Part shown: positions 8,996 through 17,498 of the stretch, piece by piece
Position numbering within the stretch: position 1 is the first letter of the stretch
How the letters are laid out: each line of letters begins with the position of its first letter
From: an uncultured Planctomycetia bacterium
GTDB taxonomy: Bacteria > Planctomycetota > Phycisphaerae > FEN-1346 > JAACEH01
Reading direction: 5' to 3'
Length of the DNA stretch: 40,060 nt
Assembly (NCBI GenBank): GCA_903929765.1
Contig: CAIYVX010000006.1
Coordinates: forward strand, 1-40,060
Notes under the pieces: generated by a model
What the model was told of the DNA's origin: nothing
Databases searched by the model: none
Seen by the model: only the letters and a program-made list of their open reading frames with translations
Position numbers and translations under genes: made by a program

Positions 8996-9850
8996 GTGAA
9001 CATCCTGAGAATCGCGTGCCGTAGTATGATGCTGCTCCTGGTGGTTGCCATGAGCAGCCGGGCGGACTCCGCCCCCGCCTTCACCATGAGTCTCACTCTG
9101 GCCGACGGGGGGCAGCGGGCCACTCTGGCTTTTGACGGTCTGGCCATGATGACCGGCAACCTAGACGCCCAGTCGTTCTTTCCTCCGGGCAAGGTGGCCG
9201 ACTACACCGGCTTCCAGTATTTGCGGGACAACGACCCCGATAACATGGGCCATAACACCAGCTTCCTGACCCGCGTCGCCAACAACGTCATCTACATTCT
9301 GACCGACAGCCAACTTGCCCAACTGGAGACGTTGGCCACCAATCAGCTCAGCCAGATAAATCTCTACGGCTACAAGCGGTTTGCCCTGATGAAGGCTTTT
9401 CGCCGTCTCATCGAGGGCGATCTTCCGACCGGCGCGACAGGCCTGAACCTCAGCAATGTGAAGAAGGTGTCTCGGGAGCTTTACCTCATCGACGGCCAGA
9501 TCAGTTTCGACCGTGCTTTGCTCTATGCCAACATCCTCAACTCCCTCACTTCCACCCAGAAGGCTTACCTGGACGCCATGAAGGGCAAGGGCTGGAATTC
9601 CTGGCCGGATATCACGAACGATCAGATCAGCAGCAAGATGCGCGGCCTGCCTCCCGGCACGTCCGTGGCCGTGATGACCTATGCCAGTGACCTGTACAGT
9701 TGGTATTCGTTTTCTCGCACCACGTTCTCGGCACCGGGCGCGGCGGCATCGAAGAGGCTGACTTGTTCGAGTGGGGCGGCCATAATAAAAGAGGCGTCAA
9801 CGAGTTCGCCCAGCACCGTCCCGGATGGGACCTGCCCATCCACCAGTTAA
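8996..9850 (+). pseudogene. 3'-truncated paralogue of the 7624 gene, fused out of frame to a metallophosphoesterase remnant
   Basis: It starts at GTG 8996 with AAAGGAG upstream and encodes a signal peptide plus the N-terminal part of the same family as the preceding gene, in good alignment up to DLYSWY near base 9705. The paralogue continues with AGSIDADTYFCPERH and over 200 further residues. This frame instead runs into 48 codons of low-complexity Ser/Thr/Ala sequence and stops at 9850. Those codons are an out-of-frame reading of metallophosphoesterase sequence. The structure points to a deletion that removed the 3' half of this gene and the 5' part of its neighbour. A short chimeric protein could still be made. 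An assembly join is the alternative. Confidence 0.75.
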
Positions 9851-10155
9851 TGGTCAAGAATGGCGTGACGGTTTTCTTCCAGGGCCACGACCACCTTTAT
9901 GCCCGCCAGGAACGCGACGGCCTCGTCTACCAGGAATTGCCTTTGCCCGCCGACCAGGGCTACGCGACCTACAACCAGGAAGCGTCTCGGTCCGGGGTCA
10001 CCCTGTCCAACTCCGGCCGCCTGCGCGTCACCGTATCGCCCGAACAGGTCAAGGTGGAATACGTCCGGTCCTGGCTGCCCAAAGATGAAACCGAGAAGCG
10101 AAAGAACGGCGAGGTGGCCCATAGCTACACGATCAAACCGAAAGGCGCCCCATGA
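9703..10155 (+). pseudogene. C-terminal fragment of a calcineurin-like metallophosphoesterase
   Basis: In the +1 frame relative to the truncated gene before it, about 150 codons match the C-terminal third of the complete metallophosphoesterase that follows. They share FxEWGG, HRPGWDxPxHQL, GHDHLYARQ, LRVTVSPEQVKVEYVR and NGEVAHSYT. This fragment keeps the canonical metal ligands (SHH in VFSHHVLGTGRGG, and GHDH), but has lost the N-terminal half with the DxH, GDxxD and GNHD/E motifs. No signal peptide or convincing start remains; a TTG at 9700 has no ribosome site. Its stop overlaps the next gene's ATG by ATGA, so the two phosphoesterases were once translationally coupled tandem copies. Confidence 0.78.
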
Positions 10156-11633
10156 CTGAACTGCAATTCATCCGGCTCGTTCTTCTGGCGGCGCTCTCCG
10201 TCGCCGGGTTGGGCGCGGCGGGGAGTGACACGCCGCCGGCCAAAGCGGGCGGACATAACCCGCCGGGCGCAACGAGTTTCAACGTCACCGTCCCCACCCA
10301 TTCGTTTGATTTGATTTTGGCTCGCCCGGAAAAGAATTCCGTCACTTTGAGCGTACTGGCGTACCAGGATCTGGAAGGTTGCCTCGCCTGCGGCACCCAG
10401 GCCGGCTCTTACGCCGCACCCACGCCGGGGAAACAGTTCAAGAAAGGCGAACCCGCCGAACTGGTCCTCGGCGACTTGCAACCCGACACCCGTTACTTCT
10501 ACCAGTTCCGCTCGCGCCCGCCCGGCGCCGAAAAATTCACGAACAGCCCGGAATACAGTTTTCACACTGCCCGTCCCGCCGCCCGCACCTTCACCTTCAC
10601 CCTGACGGCCGATGTCCACCTCGACGAGCACACCAGCCCCGAGGTATACCAGCGCACGCTGGCCAACATCCTGGCCGATCAGCCCGACTTTCACCTCGAC
10701 CTGGGCAACCTCTTCATGACCGACAAGCACGCCACCCGCGACGAGGCCGCCGCCCAGTACCTGGCCCAACGCTATTACCTCGGACAAATCGGCAGCGCCG
10801 CCCCGATCTTCCTCGCCCTGGGCACCCATGACGGCGAGAGCGCCCGCTATGACGATGGCACGCCCGACTGCCTCGCGGTCTGGTCGAACCTGATCCGCAA
10901 ACGCTATTTTTCCAATCCCGTGCCCGACAGTTTCTATTCCGGCAACACCACCTCCAAACCTCTCTGCGGCCTGCCCCAGAATTATTACGCCTGGACCTGG
11001 GGCGATGCCCTTTTTGTTGTGCTCGATCCCTTCTCTTATACCGTGCGGCAGCGCGGCGGCGGTGATGGGTGGGCCTGGTCGCTGGGCCAGGCCCAATACC
11101 GCTGGCTCGAACAAACCCTCAAACAAAGCCAGGCGAAATTCAAACTCGTCTTCATCCACAACCTCCTCTGTGGCGACCAGGCGGCGCGCGGCGGAGTGGA
11201 AGTCGCCTCATTCAACGAATGGGGCGGGAAGAACGCCGACGGCAGCGATGGTTTCAAGGACCACCGCCCTGGCTGGGACATGCCGGTCCACCAGTTGCTC
11301 CTGCGCCACCACGTGGCAGTGGTTTTCAAAGCTCACGACAATTTCTTTGCCCGGCAAGACCTTGACGGCATTGTTTACCAGATGGTTCCCCAGCCGAGTT
11401 TTGCCGGGACCGACCGCATCCGCGACCAGGAAAACTACGGTTACAAAAAAGGCACTTTTCTCGGGAACGCGGGCCACATCCGCGTGACCGTCTCGCCGGA
11501 AAAGGTGCGGGTGGAATATGTCCGCGCTCACTTGCCTCAGGAGGCGACCAAAGATCATCCCAACGGCGAGATCATATTCGCTTACGATGTTGCCGCCCCA
11601 GCCACCGCCCGCGAAAAAGGAGCCGGCCCATGA
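10152..11633 (+). CDS. secreted metallophosphoesterase-family protein with an eroded metal site
   Basis: A 493-aa protein with a signal peptide, an N-terminal fibronectin-like domain as in purple acid phosphatases (through LQPDTRYFYQFRSRP), and a calcineurin-like phosphoesterase domain. Metal-site motifs are partly lost. TADVH (152-156) is intact. DLGN (183-186) replaces the usual xxGD. GTHD (224-227) replaces GNHD/E. IHN (335-337) replaces xHH. AHDN (394-397) replaces GHxH. The truncated neighbour upstream keeps the canonical residues at the last two sites. This protein may therefore be catalytically weak or act as a binding protein. The start overlaps the previous stop (ATGA). Confidence 0.85.
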   Translation: MTELQFIRLVLLAALSVAGLGAAGSDTPPAKAGGHNPPGATSFNVTVPTHSFDLILARPEKNSVTLSVLAYQDLEGCLACGTQAGSYAAPTPGKQFKKGEPAELVLGDLQPDTRYFYQFRSRPPGAEKFTNSPEYSFHTARPAARTFTFTLTADVHLDEHTSPEVYQRTLANILADQPDFHLDLGNLFMTDKHATRDEAAAQYLAQRYYLGQIGSAAPIFLALGTHDGESARYDDGTPDCLAVWSNLIRKRYFSNPVPDSFYSGNTTSKPLCGLPQNYYAWTWGDALFVVLDPFSYTVRQRGGGDGWAWSLGQAQYRWLEQTLKQSQAKFKLVFIHNLLCGDQAARGGVEVASFNEWGGKNADGSDGFKDHRPGWDMPVHQLLLRHHVAVVFKAHDNFFARQDLDGIVYQMVPQPSFAGTDRIRDQENYGYKKGTFLGNAGHIRVTVSPEKVRVEYVRAHLPQEATKDHPNGEIIFAYDVAAPATAREKGAGP

Positions 11634-11881
11634 GGACCACTGAAAACGCCGCCGATTTTCCACATGGCCGCGGACCACAGGGCGACGTCATCCGTATCCT
11701 GAACTTCGTCCGTCTGGTGCGTACTGAAGTGAAGTGATCTAGCCCTCTCTGTATCCCGGAGTTAGCGTTCGGTTGCAGTTGCCGATCAGCCGGCAGAGTG
11801 GTAAACTGCCACGAAGTGTGGTGAGGCACGGAACGTAAGCTCTTGCTAACTTGGCACGTTTTGACCGATGGAGCGCCGCCT

Positions 11882-11930
11882 CCACCATTTTCTCTTCTGC
11901 AACTCGCTCTCAGTGTAGACGAAGCCCGTG
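11882..11930. repeat. 49-bp dispersed repeat, copy R1
   Basis: Begins CCACCATTTTCTCTTCTGCA and ends GACGAAGCCCGTG. About 43 of 49 positions match 15270-15318, and its inner part matches 13509-13537. It lies in a gene-poor stretch (11634-12051) that otherwise shows only the hairpin next to it. No coding sequence was recognised there. Confidence 0.6.
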
Positions 11931-11950
11931 GCCAACCAGCCGCGGGCTTC
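11921..11950 (+). terminator. hairpin GAAGCCCG/CGGGCTTC
   Basis: Perfect 8-bp arms (11921-11928 and 11943-11950) about 290 bp after the metallophosphoesterase gene. No long T-tract follows. It may be a weak terminator or part of the dispersed repeat R1 that overlaps it. Confidence 0.4.
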
Positions 11951-12051
11951 GCTCATTTCGGCCTGTATTTGTAGGGATTTCGGCGCTATAGCCTTGCGAC
12001 ATCCCGGACTCGCCCGGGCGGAATGTCCGAGAATTTCCTTGATAGTTGATG

Positions 12052-12225
12052 ATGTGGTGGTCAGAATTCAAGCATAGCATACAAGACACGCCTACGCGGG
12101 GTATCAAAGCCCTGCGCGAGACCTATCCCAAGCTCAAGATCGCTCCGGGGCTGGTCATCGCCCCGGTGGAAGGAATGGGACGCTTATCGGAGACCGAGTA
12201 CTGCCTGCCTTGGGATAGCCAGTAG
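12052..12225 (+). pseudogene. C-terminal remnant of an AAA ATPase/DUF4143-type protein
   Basis: A 57-codon open frame too short to be a whole gene: MWWSEFKHSIQDTPTRGIKA, then LRETYPKLKIAPGLVIAP, then VEGMGRLSETEYCLPWD. This resembles the C-terminal nuclease-like end of DUF4143/ATP-binding proteins, where a WxEFK element is followed by GIxALRE and LVIAP. The ATPase and winged-helix parts are absent and nothing upstream in this frame fits them, so it is probably a decayed fragment. Confidence 0.5.
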
Positions 12226-12266
12226 GTTGCTGAACAGGCAGTTGACGCCCCAACCCAGGAGTTCCA

Positions 12267-13508
12267 ATGGCCTCGACTACTGAATCACAGAAGCGAATTG
12301 ACTGGCGGTGCAAAAACCAAATGAGCCGCCGTGCCGTTGCCGCAACTGTGCTGCTTGCCGCCGCCCTGGCCGGTTGCGGCGCCGCCCCGCCGGCCGGAAA
12401 AACCGCCGCCCACGACCAGCCCGCCAGCGTCCGCCTCGGCGACCACGGACAAGTCGAAATCAACGGCCGGCCCGCCGTGCCGCTGGCCGTCTGGTCCGAA
12501 CCGGCTTACCTCTTCGAATATTTCCGCAACCTCGGCCTCACCTGCGCCATCGGCGGCGAAGTGGAAAAACCCCAGCTCTTCCGCTACCGTTCCGCGGACC
12601 TCGACCAGGAGGCCGAGCGGACCTGCCTGGGCCTGATCAACCCGCCCAGCCGCGACCCGCTCACGCCGCGCGTCTGGGGCGTCCTCGGCGAAAACATCGA
12701 GCCCGGCCGACTCGACCTCGACAGCGCCGCCCGCGAACTGGCCGATCTGCACCAGCGCTACCCCGGTCGCTTCGTCATGCGCAACATCAACGTCTACCAC
12801 TTCCTCGACGGCCGCGAGAGCGACTTCTACCGCCAGGCCCTTCGCACCACCGATGCCGTCATCTGCCACGTCTGGCCCGAAGTCAACCCCGGCGAGCGGA
12901 ACCTCCGCAACGTCGCCATCGTCGTCGACCGCGTACGAGAGCTCTGCCAAAACCGACCCGGCGGCCAGGTCAGCATCTGGCCCGACCTCGACCCGCACGA
13001 GTGGAAACACAAGAACTCCGATGGCGGGCGGCGCTACAGCGCCCCGACCCGCGCCGAACTGCGCTTCCAGATCTGGCTCGCCCTCATCCACGGCGCCAAC
13101 GGCATCTGCTTCTTCCCGATCTCCTTCGACCCGTTCATCTTCGCCACCATCCCCGCCCAGAGCGAACAGGAAATCGCCTCGAACTCGCGACTCATCGAGC
13201 GCCTGACCCCGGCCCTCACGGCCCCGCCCTCGACCCTGCCCATCACCGTCACCGGCGACCTGCCCGGCGGCCTTCTCGACCTGGCCACGCGCCAACTCGA
13301 CGGCCGCCACTACGTCTTCCTTCTCAACGGCCAGGCCCAGGAACAGACCGTCACGCTCAAGGTTCCCGGCCTGGGCCGCACGTGGCAACTGTCCGACGCG
13401 ATCAACGAGAAGCCGCTCGCCGCCGACGGCGTCTTCACCGAGAAACTCGACGGCCTGGCCCTCCGCATCTGGCGCCTCAGCCCGACGGCGTCCGAGCCGG
13501 CCAGATGA
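12267..13508 (+). CDS. lipoprotein with a glycosidase-like (TIM-barrel) domain
   Basis: A 413-aa exported protein. An n-region of about 25 residues precedes a hydrophobic core and the lipobox LAGC. The mature domain starts with a beta-strand element (VEINGRPAVPLAVWSEPAYL) and continues with GLINPPSRDPLTPRVWGVLG, DAVICHVWPEVNP, SIWPDLDPHEWKH and FQIWLALIHGANGICFFPIS, an arrangement typical of barrel glycosidases and DUF4434-like proteins. It ends in a beta-sandwich tail (YVFLLNGQAQEQTVTLKVPG). The ATG at 12267 has AGGAG at good spacing; the ATG at 12321 would give a shorter signal peptide but lacks a ribosome site. The substrate is unknown. Confidence 0.72.
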   Translation: MASTTESQKRIDWRCKNQMSRRAVAATVLLAAALAGCGAAPPAGKTAAHDQPASVRLGDHGQVEINGRPAVPLAVWSEPAYLFEYFRNLGLTCAIGGEVEKPQLFRYRSADLDQEAERTCLGLINPPSRDPLTPRVWGVLGENIEPGRLDLDSAARELADLHQRYPGRFVMRNINVYHFLDGRESDFYRQALRTTDAVICHVWPEVNPGERNLRNVAIVVDRVRELCQNRPGGQVSIWPDLDPHEWKHKNSDGGRRYSAPTRAELRFQIWLALIHGANGICFFPISFDPFIFATIPAQSEQEIASNSRLIERLTPALTAPPSTLPITVTGDLPGGLLDLATRQLDGRHYVFLLNGQAQEQTVTLKVPGLGRTWQLSDAINEKPLAADGVFTEKLDGLALRIWRLSPTASEPAR

Positions 13509-13537
13509 TCTGCAACTCGTTCTCTGTGTAGACGAAG
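13509..13537. repeat. partial copy (R2) of the 49-bp dispersed repeat
   Basis: Starts directly after the stop codon of the preceding gene (TCTGCAACTCG, then GTGTAGACGAAG). It matches the inner 29 bases of R1 with about three differences. The flanks of R1 are absent here. Confidence 0.5.
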
Positions 13538-13575
13538 GTCGCCCGACAAAACCACAAAGCCGACATCATCAAGAA

Positions 13576-13611
13576 GAGAGCTTGCAGCTGGTTTCCCGGC
13601 CGCAAGCTCTC
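13576..13611. terminator. hairpin between convergent genes
   Basis: Perfect 10-bp arms GAGAGCTTGC and GCAAGCTCTC separated by 16 bases. It lies between the + strand lipoprotein ending at 13508 and the - strand gene ending at 13640, a position expected for a bidirectional terminator. There is no T-tract on either side. Confidence 0.45.
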
Positions 13612-13639
13612 GGATTACAGACCAGTCGAGGGGTCAGGG

Positions 13640-14338
13640 CTATTTGCCAAAACCTGGCACCTTCAACCCTCCGGTGGCTTTCTTGAGATCCAGGGCCGTT
13701 CGAGCGGCCTTGACTTTGTCCTGGAGCGAAGCGGGCATCACACTCGAGTTGGACTCCATACCCGACAGGGCCTTCTCGGCGTCGTCAAGTTTGCCATTCT
13801 TGATCATGTCCATGATCTTCTGGAGCATGGTCTCGTTGGCAGCGGTCGCCTTGTCTGCGGCGTCCCTGGCCGCTGTGTCAGCGGCAGCCTTGGCCGCAGC
13901 GTCAGCGGCAGCCTTGTCAGCGGCAGCCTTGGCCGCCGCAGCATCCTTGGCCGCAGTGTCAGCGGCAGACTTAGCCGCAGCGTCTTTGGCCGCAGTGTCA
14001 GCGGCCGCCTTGGCCGCGGCGTCAGCGGCAGCCTTGTCCGCGGCAGCCTTGGCCGCAACGTCTTTGGCCGCAGCATCAGCGGCCGCCTTAGCCGCAGCGT
14101 CCTTGGCCGCAGCATCAGCGGCAGCCTTGGCCGCGGCATCCTTGGCGGCGGCAGCATTAGCGGCCGCCTTGGCCGCCGCGTCCGCAGCATCCTTGACCGC
14201 GGCATCGGCGGCAGCCTTGGCGGCGGCGTCTTGAGTTGCGGTGTTGTTGGGTGTCGGTGCTTCCTTCTTGCAGCCCGTCGAACAAACGCCCAGCAGCAAC
14301 AAGCCAATAATGATGGAAGCGAAAGTAAAGGTCTTCAT
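13640..14338 (-). CDS. alanine-rich repeat lipoprotein
   Basis: A 232-aa protein with a signal peptide and lipobox (GVCSTGC, mature N-terminus CKKEAPTP). Residues ~38-165 consist almost entirely of AAAKAAAD/AAAKDAAAK units (Ala, Lys, Asp, a few Thr), predicted to form one long charged alpha-helix like the TolA stalk or LEA-type helices. A small non-repetitive C-terminal domain follows (METMLQKIMDMIKNGKLDDA-like, then SLQDKVKAARTALDLKK). It probably acts as a periplasmic spacer or stress-protective helix. The repeat codons (GCG GCA GCC variants) are degenerate, so the array is not a recent slippage product. The function is unknown. Confidence 0.8.
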   Translation of the reverse strand: MKTFTFASIIIGLLLLGVCSTGCKKEAPTPNNTATQDAAAKAAADAAVKDAADAAAKAAANAAAAKDAAAKAAADAAAKDAAAKAAADAAAKDVAAKAAADKAAADAAAKAAADTAAKDAAAKSAADTAAKDAAAAKAAADKAAADAAAKAAADTAARDAADKATAANETMLQKIMDMIKNGKLDDAEKALSGMESNSSVMPASLQDKVKAARTALDLKKATGGLKVPGFGK

Positions 14339-14643
14339 GTCTGCTCCTTATTTAGAGTCGTTGTCGTAATTAGCCTGAGTCGGCTTGCCGCCGCACCCGA
14401 CCGGCACGGTCGCCAGCAACGCCTACATCGCAAAACCAGCCAGACACCTCGTCAGTCTCATGGGCTTTCTCCTGAAAGTGGACAAAAGTCAGGCTCGTCC
14501 GGGGGACAGGCACGCGCTGCCCTCCATTGGCATACGCATCATAGCGCAACAACCGTTACACCGCAATAGCATTCGTCCTGGGGTTGGACCAGAACTGGCG
14601 ATGCACCTGGGAAATTCAATTATGGGTCGGACGAGAACCGGGC

Positions 14644-14649
14644 TATAAT
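14644..14649 (+). promoter_or_regulatory. -10 element TATAAT upstream of the LEA2 gene
   Basis: A perfect TATAAT, 50 bases before the ATG of the LEA2 lipoprotein. No good -35 is visible at 16-18 bp. The rest of the divergent intergenic region 14339-14698 shows no gene. Confidence 0.5.
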
Positions 14650-14698
14650 CGACTCGACGTACGGAACCTAAGGGCACGTTTTTCAGGAGAACGGGGCA

Positions 14699-15217
14699 AT
14701 GTATGAACGAAGAGCAAATCGGTTTCTGATCACCGTGACCGCGGCGATGCTGCTGGCAGGGTTGACGGGCTGCGGCATGATGAACAAACCCAGCGCCGAG
14801 ATTACCGGTGTCAAGATTCAGAATGCCGGGGTGACCGAGGCGACCATGCTCTTCGACGTCAAGGTCGGCAATCCGTACAGCGTGCCGCTGCCGCTGAGCA
14901 ACCTCGACTACGCCCTGTCCAGTTCGGGCCAACAGTTTCTGACGGGCCAGGCGACCACGCTGGGCACGGTGCCGGCCAACGCCAGCAAGATGTTGAGCGT
15001 GCCGGTGCGGATCAGCTATATGGACCTGATCAAGGCGGTCAAAGGGGTGCGGCCGGGCACGACGATTCCCTACAAGGCCGACCTGGGGCTGTCGGCGGAT
15101 GTTCCCGTCATGGGGTCGATGCGTGTGCCGATGAGCAAGGAGGGGGAACTGGCCATTCCTTCTATGCCCACCAGCGGTTCCGGGCTGCTGGACCAGATCA
15201 AGGGCCTGGCGAAATAG
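14699..15217 (+). CDS. LEA type 2 (WHy-domain) lipoprotein
   Basis: A 172-aa protein with a signal peptide and lipobox LTGC. The mature part is one LEA_2/WHy beta-sandwich domain: ITGVKIQNAGVTEATMLFDV, then KVGNPYSVPLPLSNLDYALS, then a conserved strand AGxxxxVPVRISYMDL-like segment. LEA2 proteins are linked to desiccation and osmotic stress in plants and bacteria. Bacterial lipoproteins of this type sit in the envelope. The ATG is preceded by CAGGAGAACGGGGCA. It is divergent from the Ala-rich lipoprotein and forms part of a stretch of envelope-stress type genes. Confidence 0.85.
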   Translation: MYERRANRFLITVTAAMLLAGLTGCGMMNKPSAEITGVKIQNAGVTEATMLFDVKVGNPYSVPLPLSNLDYALSSSGQQFLTGQATTLGTVPANASKMLSVPVRISYMDLIKAVKGVRPGTTIPYKADLGLSADVPVMGSMRVPMSKEGELAIPSMPTSGSGLLDQIKGLAK

Positions 15218-15269
15218 GCTGGACTTCAGAGTCAGGTCTTTGCGAGTTTGAGTTACAGCGCCGATAGGC

Positions 15270-15318
15270 CCACCATTTTCCCTTCTGCAACTCACTCCCT
15301 GCGCAGACGAAGCCCGTG
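15270..15318. repeat. 49-bp dispersed repeat, copy R3
   Basis: CCACCATTTTCCCTTCTGCA to AGACGAAGCCCGTG, the same length as R1 with about six substitutions. It lies 50 bases after the LEA2 gene. The rest of 15218-15452 shows only a purine-rich ribosome site (AAAGGAGG) just before the next gene. Confidence 0.6.
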
Positions 15319-15452
15319 AGGCAATAAAGCGCGGCTCGTTTTCGTCGATACCTCCGTTGGCCGGCGGCGGTTTAAATCTGTGACTCTGTACTCGCGGGTC
15401 ATAGCCAGGTTCGGAAATTATCTGATTTAGAACAATTCAAAGGAGGAGCAGA

Positions 15453-17498
15453 ATGCGGTACCTGGTGGCGATGACGGTTGCGGCGATGGTTCTAAGCGCG
15501 ACGGGGCCGCGGCTTCTGGCTCAGGCGGCCGCAACTCCGCCGGCGGGCGCCGTCACCATCTGGACCAGCGACGTCTGCACCGACGACCCGTCAATGGAAG
15601 CCGCCCATGAATTAAAACCGATCCTGCTGGTCGCCGCCCGCGGCGGCGCCTTTTCCGGCAAGATCATGGTCGAGTCCGGCAGTCCCATCAAAGGTCTGCG
15701 GGCCGCCGCAGGTGCGCTGTCCGGTCCGGGCGGCGCCATTGCCGCCGAGAATGTCCGCGTGCGTTACGGCGTCGACTTCAACGCTAGTTCGGGCCGCTGG
15801 AACGCGCTCTTCGACGCCCCTCCGCCGGAGGCGCCAATAACCGACAACGCGGGCCGGCTGACGACGCCCGGCCGCGGCCGGGCCGGAGCTACCGTCTGGG
15901 TCTCTGTAAAGGTGCCCAGGACCGCCAAAACGGGAATCTATACCGGCACGGTGACCGTCCAGACCGAGGGCACAACCCCCGTCACCGTGCCCCTGAAACT
16001 GGAGGTTCTGGACTGGACGCTGCCTGATTCGCAGAATTTCCGTACCTTTATGGACTTTATGCAGTCTCCCGACACGCTGGCCCTGGAGTACGCGACGCCA
16101 CTCTGGTCGGATAAGCACTGGTCCCTCATCGACCGCTCGTTCAAGCTGCTCAGCCCCACCGGCGGTCGGGTTGTGTACGTGCCCCTGATCTGCCGGACAA
16201 ATCTGGGCAACGAGCAGTCGATGGTCCGCTGGATTCCCAAGGGCGACGGCAAATACGATTACGATTTCGCCGTCGTGGACAAGTACCTGGACTCGGCGGA
16301 GAAAAACCTGGGCCATCCCAAACTCGTCATCCTCCAGGTCTGGGACATCTGCATGTCGTTGCAATCGCTCCAGCGGGGACTCTGGGGCGGAGAAACTGAT
16401 ACCAAGAAATCGCGGGAGGAACTGCTGGGCAAAGGCCCCCGCGTGACGGCCCTCGACCCCAAGACCGGCCAGGCGACCGTCCTGACCCTGCCGCGCTATG
16501 AAGACCCGGCCAGTAAAGCCTTGTGGGGGCCGATGTTCTTGGAGTTGCGCAAACACCTGGCCCAGCGCGGACTGAAGGATCGGAACCTGATGCTCGGCCT
16601 CATGCCCGATCTCTGGCCGAACAAGGAGGAAGTGGCCTTCTGGAAAGACGTCTCGGGCGACCTGGCCTGGGTCATCCACGCCCATGCGGGCCAGACCTCC
16701 GACGTGGATCTTGACAAGAGGGGACTCTACGGCGTCTCCCCCATCGGCTATGCCGCTTTGGTCAACATCGTTTTCAATGTCAACCCGGCCAAGGGGCGGA
16801 TGTACGGCTGGCGGAACAAGTCGCTGTTGAGCTGGTTCTGGCGGGGCGGGGATTTGAGCAGTGCCTCCGCCATCGAAGTGCGAGAGTTCCCGGCCTTCAA
16901 CATTACCGGCGGCCAGAATGGCGGAGGGCGCATCGGTGGCGACTTCTGGTATGTGCTGAAAAATAAGAATGGGGTGCGCGCGGGGTCGGTTTGGGCACGC
17001 TACCCGGAGAACAACTGGCGCAACCTGGACATCTATGACAGTTTCCTGGTTCCGGGGCCGGACGGCCCGGTGGCGACGGCGCGGCTGGAATATCTCCTGG
17101 AAGGAATCCAGGAATGCGAGGCGAGAATCTTCCTGGAAGACGCCCTCCTGGATGCCCAGAAGAAGGCCAAGCTCGGCGCCGACCTGGCCACGCGTTGCCA
17201 GGAGGCCCTCGACGAGCTCCAGCACGCCATGTGGAAGACCGCCTGGACTGACGACGCCGACCTCGAGACGCTTGGCCAGGTCAACATCGGCCGCAACCCC
17301 CAGGAATCCGTCTGGAATGCCTTGGTCAAACTCAAAAAACAGCTTCCGGAATTCTGGAGCGGCGAGGCCCGGACGATGCGCCGAGAAGAGTCCCGCAAAG
17401 GCCAGGCGTGGTTCAGGCTCGGTTGGCAGGAGCGGGAAAAGAAGCTCTTCGCGCTGGCCGGCGAGGTTGCCGCCAAGCTTACGCTAAAGGAACTCTAA
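15453..17498 (+). CDS. secreted GH123/DUF4091-like glycoside hydrolase
   Basis: A 681-aa protein with a signal peptide (cleaved near LLAQAAA). An N-terminal beta-sandwich (TVWVSVKVPRTAKTGIYTGT, then VPLKLEVLDWTLP) is typical of DUF4091/GH123-like enzymes, where it precedes a TIM barrel. Barrel-like segments follow: FRTFMDFMQSPDTLALEY, KLVILQVWDICMSLQ, LMLGLMPDLWPNKEEVAFWK and SLLSWFWRGGD. The C-terminal helical part contains ARLEYLLEGIQECEARIFLE, the RxxxxGxxDxE-like block that ends such barrels. The substrate is not predictable; GH123 members act on N-acetylgalactosaminides. The stop codon lies inside a large inverted repeat. Confidence 0.75.
   Translation: MRYLVAMTVAAMVLSATGPRLLAQAAATPPAGAVTIWTSDVCTDDPSMEAAHELKPILLVAARGGAFSGKIMVESGSPIKGLRAAAGALSGPGGAIAAENVRVRYGVDFNASSGRWNALFDAPPPEAPITDNAGRLTTPGRGRAGATVWVSVKVPRTAKTGIYTGTVTVQTEGTTPVTVPLKLEVLDWTLPDSQNFRTFMDFMQSPDTLALEYATPLWSDKHWSLIDRSFKLLSPTGGRVVYVPLICRTNLGNEQSMVRWIPKGDGKYDYDFAVVDKYLDSAEKNLGHPKLVILQVWDICMSLQSLQRGLWGGETDTKKSREELLGKGPRVTALDPKTGQATVLTLPRYEDPASKALWGPMFLELRKHLAQRGLKDRNLMLGLMPDLWPNKEEVAFWKDVSGDLAWVIHAHAGQTSDVDLDKRGLYGVSPIGYAALVNIVFNVNPAKGRMYGWRNKSLLSWFWRGGDLSSASAIEVREFPAFNITGGQNGGGRIGGDFWYVLKNKNGVRAGSVWARYPENNWRNLDIYDSFLVPGPDGPVATARLEYLLEGIQECEARIFLEDALLDAQKKAKLGADLATRCQEALDELQHAMWKTAWTDDADLETLGQVNIGRNPQESVWNALVKLKKQLPEFWSGEARTMRREESRKGQAWFRLGWQEREKKLFALAGEVAAKLTLKEL

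Noticed and set aside
7816-9192. 458-codon - strand frame opposite the exported-protein genes
   Set aside because: No signal peptide, no motif, and it crosses the junction and the gap between real + strand genes; a shadow of GC-rich codons.
9690-9720. Programmed frameshift joining the 8996 and 9703 frames
   Set aside because: The two halves belong to unrelated families, each with a complete homologue next door, and there is no slippery site; a deletion fits better.
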